DNA of 64,000 bases from CAZUHB01 sp964620445. GTDB lineage: Bacteria > Planctomycetota > B15-G4 > CAYZWU01. Each line of letters opens with the position of its first letter. Within the stretch, counting starts at the first letter, position 1. This document shows positions 60,273-64,000 of this stretch, in pieces. The stretch covers positions 67,401 through 131,400 of the forward strand of contig CAZUHB010000011.1 of the NCBI GenBank assembly GCA_964620445.1, read 5' to 3'. Below the pieces are notes generated by a model. The model ran no database searches. It saw only the letters and a program-made list of their open reading frames with translations, and was not told the origin of the DNA. The translations under genes were made by a program, and so were the position numbers.

Positions 60273-60770
60273 ATGAAGGTCAAGGGAAAGGTTTTCAAGT
60301 ACGGCCACGACGTGAACACGGACGTCATCTTTCCCGGCAAGTACACATACACGGTCAAGGATCCGCAGGAGATGGCGCGCCATGCGCTCGAAGATCTCGA
60401 TCCTGAATTCGCGAAGACGGTTCAGACCGGCGACGTGGTCGTCGCGGGGCGTAACTTCGGGTGCGGTTCGTCGCGCGAGCAGGCTGCCACCTGCCTCAAG
60501 TTCGCCGGCGTGGGCGCGGTCGTGGCGTCCTCCTTCTCGCGGCTCTATTTTCGGAACGCGATCAACGCGGGGCTTCCGCTGGTGCAGAACGACCAGGCGG
60601 TCGAGTGGATCGAGGCGGGGGAGGAGATCGAGATCGATTTCGAGGAAGGCAAGCTCACCTGCGCCAGGGGGACGCTCGACTTTCCGCCGCTTCCCGAGGA
60701 GATCGTGGGCATCATGGAAGCGGGCGGTCTCGTACCCTACACGCGCCGCAAACTCGGGATGGAAAAGTAA
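60273..60770 (+). CDS. Aconitase-family dehydratase small subunit (LeuD type), copy 1
   Basis: The 165-residue swivel-domain subunit has D-V-N-T-D-V-I-F-P-G-K-Y, the N-F-G-C-G-S-S-R-E-Q-A phosphate/carboxylate loop and S-S-F-S-R-L-Y-F-R-N-A-I-N-A-G-L-P. The segment after N-T-D-V-I-F-P (G-K-Y-T-Y-T) lies in the region that sets substrate choice between isopropylmalate and longer homologues. AAGGAGG precedes the ATG at 60273; the much longer open frame upstream is the shadow of the large subunit. Partner of the gene at 58981. Confidence 0.9.
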   Translation: MKVKGKVFKYGHDVNTDVIFPGKYTYTVKDPQEMARHALEDLDPEFAKTVQTGDVVVAGRNFGCGSSREQAATCLKFAGVGAVVASSFSRLYFRNAINAGLPLVQNDQAVEWIEAGEEIEIDFEEGKLTCARGTLDFPPLPEEIVGIMEAGGLVPYTRRKLGMEK

Positions 60771-60821
60771 TCCGGCCCAGGGCCTGAGCCGGTCAAAGCA
60801 TTTTTAGAGAGGATATTTATC

Positions 60822-61940
60822 ATGGCCAAGTACAAGATCGCATGGCTTCCCGGCGACGGGATCGGAACGGAAGTAATGGAAGCGGCCCGCATGGTGCTCG
60901 ATCACCTCGGGCTCGATGCCGAGTACATCCACGGCGACATCGGCTGGGAATTCTGGAAGACCGAGGGCGACCCCCTCCCGGCGCGCACCGTCGAGATGCT
61001 CAAGGGAACGGACTGCGCCCTCTTCGGCGCGATCACGTCGAAGCCGAAGGAAGAGGCCGCGGCCGAGCTCGTTCCCGAGCTGAAGGACAAGGGGCTCGTC
61101 TACCGGAGCCCGATCGTGCGCCTGCGGCAGGAGTTCAACCTGCACACCAACCTGCGTCCCTGCAAGGCGTTCGAGGGGAATCCCCTCAACTACCGCGACA
61201 CGATCGACCTCGTCGTGTTCAGGGAGAACACGGAAGGGCTCTATGCGGGCGTCGAGTTCCATCCCCTTCCCGAGGAGGTGCGCGCCACCCTCGAGAAGCA
61301 CAATCCGAACATGAAGAAGTTCGAGGGGACCGGGGGCGAGGACATTGCCCTTTCGTGCCGTGTGTTCACGCGCGCCGGATGCAGGAGCATCGCCACGCAG
61401 GCTTTCGAGTACGCGACCAGGTTCGGCTACAAGACGGTCACCGTGGTGGAGAAGCCGAACGTGATCCGCGAGACGTCGGGACTCATGGTGCGCACCGCGC
61501 GCGAGGTGGCCAAGGATTATCCGAACATCGAGCTCTGGGAGACCAACATCGACGCCATGTGCATGTGGCTCGTGAAGAATCCCGAGGACTATGGCGTTCT
61601 GGTGGCGACGAACATGTTCGGCGATATCGTCTCCGACCTCTGCGCACAGCTCGTGGGCGGCCTCGGTTTCGCCTGCTCGGGCAACATCGGCGACAGCTAC
61701 GCCGTGTTCGAGCCGACCCACGGTTCGGCGCCAAAGTACGCGGGCCAGTACAAGGTGAATCCCATGGCCATGCTCCTCACCGCCAAGATGATGCTCGACT
61801 ACCTGAACGAGACCGACATGGCGAACAAGCTCCAGGATGCTGTCGCCTCCGTGCTCAAGGAAGGTGCGGCCAAAACCTACGACATGGGCGGTTCGGCCGG
61901 CACACTCGACGTGGCCAAAGCCGTGATCGAGCGGATCTGA
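60822..61940 (+). CDS. Isocitrate/isopropylmalate-family dehydrogenase
   Basis: The 372-residue protein is a beta-decarboxylating dehydrogenase: W-L-P-G-D-G-I-G-T-E-V, the substrate helix R-S-P-I-V-R-L-R-Q-E-F-N-L-H-T-N-L-R-P, F-R-E-N-T-E-G-L-Y-A-G, N-M-F-G-D-I-V-S-D-L and T-H-G-S-A-P-K-Y-A-G. It oxidises a 2-hydroxy-3-carboxy acid and releases CO2. The R-S-P-I-V-R-L-R segment differs from classic LeuB and from E. coli Icd and is closer to NAD-type isocitrate or homoisocitrate enzymes, but this cannot be settled by eye. It sits between the two dehydratase pairs and follows GAGAGGA. Confidence 0.88.
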   Translation: MAKYKIAWLPGDGIGTEVMEAARMVLDHLGLDAEYIHGDIGWEFWKTEGDPLPARTVEMLKGTDCALFGAITSKPKEEAAAELVPELKDKGLVYRSPIVRLRQEFNLHTNLRPCKAFEGNPLNYRDTIDLVVFRENTEGLYAGVEFHPLPEEVRATLEKHNPNMKKFEGTGGEDIALSCRVFTRAGCRSIATQAFEYATRFGYKTVTVVEKPNVIRETSGLMVRTAREVAKDYPNIELWETNIDAMCMWLVKNPEDYGVLVATNMFGDIVSDLCAQLVGGLGFACSGNIGDSYAVFEPTHGSAPKYAGQYKVNPMAMLLTAKMMLDYLNETDMANKLQDAVASVLKEGAAKTYDMGGSAGTLDVAKAVIERI

Positions 61941-61953
61941 TCCGGAGGCCGTC

Positions 61954-63237
61954 ATGGGCAAGACAATCATAGAAAAAATACTCGGCGCTCATGCCGAAGG
62001 CGTCGGCGCTCATGCCGCCGCGAGCGGCGATGTCGAGCCGGGCGAGATCGTCTGGATCGGCCTCGACGTGCGTAGCGCGCGCGACTTTGGCGGCGCCAAC
62101 GTGGTCAAGAACTTCGAGCGCGAATATCCGGGCGAGCGGGTTCACGACCGGACCACGACCTTTTTCACCTTCGACTGCAACGCGCCGGCCAACACCATTC
62201 CCTATGCCAACAACCAGCAGGTCTGCCGCGACTTCGGCCGTTCCCAGGGGGTGCGCATTTTCGACGTGGACGCCGGCATCGGCAGCCATGTGCTCATCGA
62301 GCAGGCGCTCTGCGTTCCGGGAGCCACCGTGGTGGGTACGGACAGCCACATGAACATCCTCGGCGCCGTGGGCGCCTTTGGACAGGGCATGGGCGATCAG
62401 GACATCGCCTACGCTTTCAGGTGGGGGAGGACCTGGTTCGAGGTGCCGCCGAGCATGAAGGTGGTTCTCGAGGGAACACCGGGTCCGGATGCCACGGCCA
62501 AGGACCTGACACTCGCCGTGCTGAAGACACTCGGATCGCGGGGCGGCCTCGGCCGGGCGATCGAGTTCTCGGGCGCCGCGGTGGAGAGTCTCGACCTGGC
62601 CGGCCGCATCACCCTGGCGAGCATGGCGACCGAGATGGGCGCCATCGCGGGCCTGATCGTGCCCGACGCGCGGATCGAGGCGTTCTTCCGCGATCGCGGC
62701 GGTGCGAAAGGTGTGGCGTTCAAGGTATACGAGGCTGACGCTGATGCCCGGTACGTGGACGAGGTCGCGATCGACGTGAACGATCTCGGACCGATGGTGG
62801 CGCGGCCGGGCAGCCCGGCCGACGTGGTGCCCGTGGCCGAGGCCGCGGGCCGGGAGGTCTCGTCCGTTTTCATCGGGTCGTGCACCAATGGCCGGTTCGA
62901 GGACTTCAAGGCGGCCGCCGACGTGCTCGAGGGACGGCGTATCAAGGAGGGCGTCATGATGCGTCTGGCGCCCGCCACGCGCGAGGTATTCGGCCGCATG
63001 CTCGAGGAGGGCGTGGTCGAGACCTTTTTCAACGCGGGCGCGATCATGTCGCACCAGGGGTGCGGCGGATGCGCATCGGGCCAGCTCGGCATGACGGGCG
63101 CCGGCGAGGTGCAGGTCTCCACGTCGAACCGGAATTTCAGGGGCAAACAGGGCGACGGCGATACGTACCTTGCATCGCCTGTCACCGCGGCCGCGTCCGC
63201 CGTGGCCGGTTGCGTGGCAACAGCACGCGATCTTTGA
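61954..63237 (+). CDS. Aconitase-family dehydratase large subunit (LeuC/HacA type), copy 2
   Basis: This 427-residue paralogue of the gene at 58981 has its own variants: G-T-D-S-H-M-N-I-L-G-A, F-I-G-S-C-T-N-G-R-F-E-D-F and the cluster block H-Q-G-C-G-G-C-A-S-G-Q. It lies 13 nt after the dehydrogenase and 14 nt before its small subunit. The differences around the substrate pocket (D-S-H-M-N against D-S-H-T-T in copy 1) support a different substrate. The first residues contain a duplicated G-A-H-A-E-G-V-G-A-H-A stretch. Confidence 0.88.
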   Translation: MGKTIIEKILGAHAEGVGAHAAASGDVEPGEIVWIGLDVRSARDFGGANVVKNFEREYPGERVHDRTTTFFTFDCNAPANTIPYANNQQVCRDFGRSQGVRIFDVDAGIGSHVLIEQALCVPGATVVGTDSHMNILGAVGAFGQGMGDQDIAYAFRWGRTWFEVPPSMKVVLEGTPGPDATAKDLTLAVLKTLGSRGGLGRAIEFSGAAVESLDLAGRITLASMATEMGAIAGLIVPDARIEAFFRDRGGAKGVAFKVYEADADARYVDEVAIDVNDLGPMVARPGSPADVVPVAEAAGREVSSVFIGSCTNGRFEDFKAAADVLEGRRIKEGVMMRLAPATREVFGRMLEEGVVETFFNAGAIMSHQGCGGCASGQLGMTGAGEVQVSTSNRNFRGKQGDGDTYLASPVTAAASAVAGCVATARDL

Positions 63238-63251
63238 GGAGGCACAAAGCG

Positions 63252-63779
63252 ATGAGCGAACAGACAGCGAAGACCCTTCTCGAGGGCGCGGTGCACGTGG
63301 TGCGCGGCGGGGACCGCAAGCCGATCAACAATATCGACACGGACATGATATTCCACAACGCCCACCTGGCCATCACGGAGGTGGAAAAGATGGGCGAGCA
63401 CTCTTTCGGAAACCTTGAAGGGTGGGAGAATTTTCCGGAACGCGCCAGACCTGGCGACATCCTGGTGGTGGGCCAGAACTTCGGCGCCGGATCGTCGCGG
63501 CAGCAGGCGGTCGACTGTTTTCGCGCCCTCGGGATCACGGCGATCGTGGGCGAGAGCTTCGGCGCCATCTATCTCAGGAACGCGATCAATTCGGGCATGC
63601 CGATCCTGATCGTACCCGGAATCATGGACACCGACCTGGCCACGGGGGATGAGATCACCATCGACCTCGAGAAGAGCACGATCATCGCTCAGCGGAGCGA
63701 TCTCGAACTCCCGGCGCCCAAGCCCTTCAGTCCCGTGCAGCTCGATATCTACAGGGCAGGCTCGCTTTTCAAGGTTTGA
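63252..63779 (+). CDS. Aconitase-family dehydratase small subunit (LeuD type), copy 2
   Basis: The 175-residue swivel subunit has N-N-I-D-T-D-M-I-F-H-N-A-H-L, N-F-G-A-G-S-S-R-Q-Q-A and G-E-S-F-G-A-I-Y-L-R-N-A-I-N-S-G-M-P. In place of the small subunit 1 sequence N-F-G-C-G-S-S-R it has N-F-G-A-G-S-S-R, and its specificity loop (F-H-N-A-H-L) differs from G-K-Y-T-Y-T. GAGGAGG lies upstream of the ATG at 63252. Last gene of the run beginning at 58432. Confidence 0.88.
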   Translation: MSEQTAKTLLEGAVHVVRGGDRKPINNIDTDMIFHNAHLAITEVEKMGEHSFGNLEGWENFPERARPGDILVVGQNFGAGSSRQQAVDCFRALGITAIVGESFGAIYLRNAINSGMPILIVPGIMDTDLATGDEITIDLEKSTIIAQRSDLELPAPKPFSPVQLDIYRAGSLFKV

Positions 63780-63826
63780 CCTGCGCAGAAGAAACGAGAA
63801 AATCTCTTCCTCGGAGCCGAAAAACC

Positions 63827-63855
63827 TTGACCCATTTGGTGAGGGTTTGTATATA
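63827..63855 (+). promoter_or_regulatory. Promoter of tRNA-Glu
   Basis: TTGACC at 63827-63832 and TATATA at 63850-63855 with a 17-nt spacer, about 68 nt upstream of the tRNA. Box and spacing match the tRNA-Gln promoter at 4013-4041. Confidence 0.65.
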
Positions 63856-63923
63856 AATCCGATTCTTATCCCGCTCGGGAATGCCGGGTTCTCGGCATAC
63901 CCCGGACAGGAGAACGCAAAGAC

Positions 63924-64000
63924 GGCCCCATCGTCTAGCCGGGTCTAGGACACAGGGTTTTCAACCCTGCAACAGGGGTTCAAATCCCCTTGGGGTCACC
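63924..64000 (+). tRNA. tRNA-Glu (anticodon TTC), cut by window edge
   Basis: Acceptor GGCCCCA pairs with TGGGGTC (one G-T wobble). The anticodon stem CAGGG/CCCTG closes a TTTTCAA loop with anticodon TTC, and the T-arm is AGGGG-TTCAAAT-CCCCT. The discriminator is A and the window ends inside the encoded CCA, one base short. The D-loop is slightly long (GCCGGGTCTAGG). Confidence 0.95.

Noticed and set aside
1..64000. Genome-wide reassignment of TGA (for example to Gly or Trp)
   Set aside because: Many genes in the window, including tatC, rplY, pth and bamA, end naturally at TGA with no conserved extension beyond it.
1..64000. CRISPR arrays, IS elements, prophage or integrase genes
   Set aside because: No regularly spaced repeats, transposase or integrase motifs were seen. 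The only repeats are short tandem ones inside or next to genes.

Overview
The window is a GC-rich chromosomal segment from a Gram-negative (diderm) bacterium. It carries lipid A genes, a BamA-type assembly porin, a Skp/OmpH chaperone, a TonB-dependent receptor and a Wza-like export lipoprotein. The fused LpxC-FabZ protein is a trait known from Bacteroidetes and relatives, so an uncultured member of the wider FCB assemblage is a reasonable guess, but that is inference. TGA is an ordinary stop codon here (tatC, rplY, pth and bamA all end with it). No phage, IS element or CRISPR array was seen.

Layout. 0.4-10 kb: a membrane-anchored coiled-coil protein with a BRCT-like tail, tatC, cinA, tRNA-Gln, an SGNH hydrolase, an alkaline-phosphatase-superfamily enzyme, an M28 peptidase, an FGE-like lipoprotein and a TRL-like lipoprotein. 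10-19 kb is carbon metabolism: acnB, divergent from a fused citD-citE plus citF (citrate lyase), then a leftward unit pckA - SDR - PSTK-like kinase. 19.6-32.6 kb is a housekeeping block: prs, rplY, pth, rpsF, rpsR, rplI, dnaB, then bamA, skp/ompH, lpxD, lpxC-fabZ, lpxA and a Gfo/Idh oxidoreductase. 33-37.6 kb: a GGDEF protein facing away from rpsB, tsf, pyrH, frr and tRNA-Lys. 38-58 kb is an accessory region rich in exported proteins: a two-CXXCH protein, metalloproteases, beta-propeller proteins, a Sel1 lipoprotein, a carboxypeptidase-regulatory-like protein, a TonB receptor and Wza. 58.4-64 kb: an HD protein, two aconitase-family heterodimers flanking a beta-decarboxylating dehydrogenase, and tRNA-Glu at the edge.

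The most interesting signal is in the exported-protein region. Two genes (40426-41991 and 46064-48100) are each split by a single in-frame TGA, and in both the TGA falls exactly where a thioredoxin-like domain should have its redox-active cysteine (G-I-T-[TGA]-P-I-S and G-L-W-[TGA]-P-L-C). Both reading frames continue to complete domains, including the expected cis-proline region, and both TGAs are followed by a stem-loop whose apical loop begins about 16 nt downstream, as expected for bacterial SECIS elements. The most economical reading is two exported selenoproteins with unusual architectures (Trx-PDZ and LVIVD propeller-Ig-Trx). The same window encodes a kinase (15664-16455) resembling PSTK, the archaeal/eukaryotic Ser-tRNA(Sec) kinase. 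Whether it has any link to selenium is open, because no selA, selB, selC or selD is visible here.
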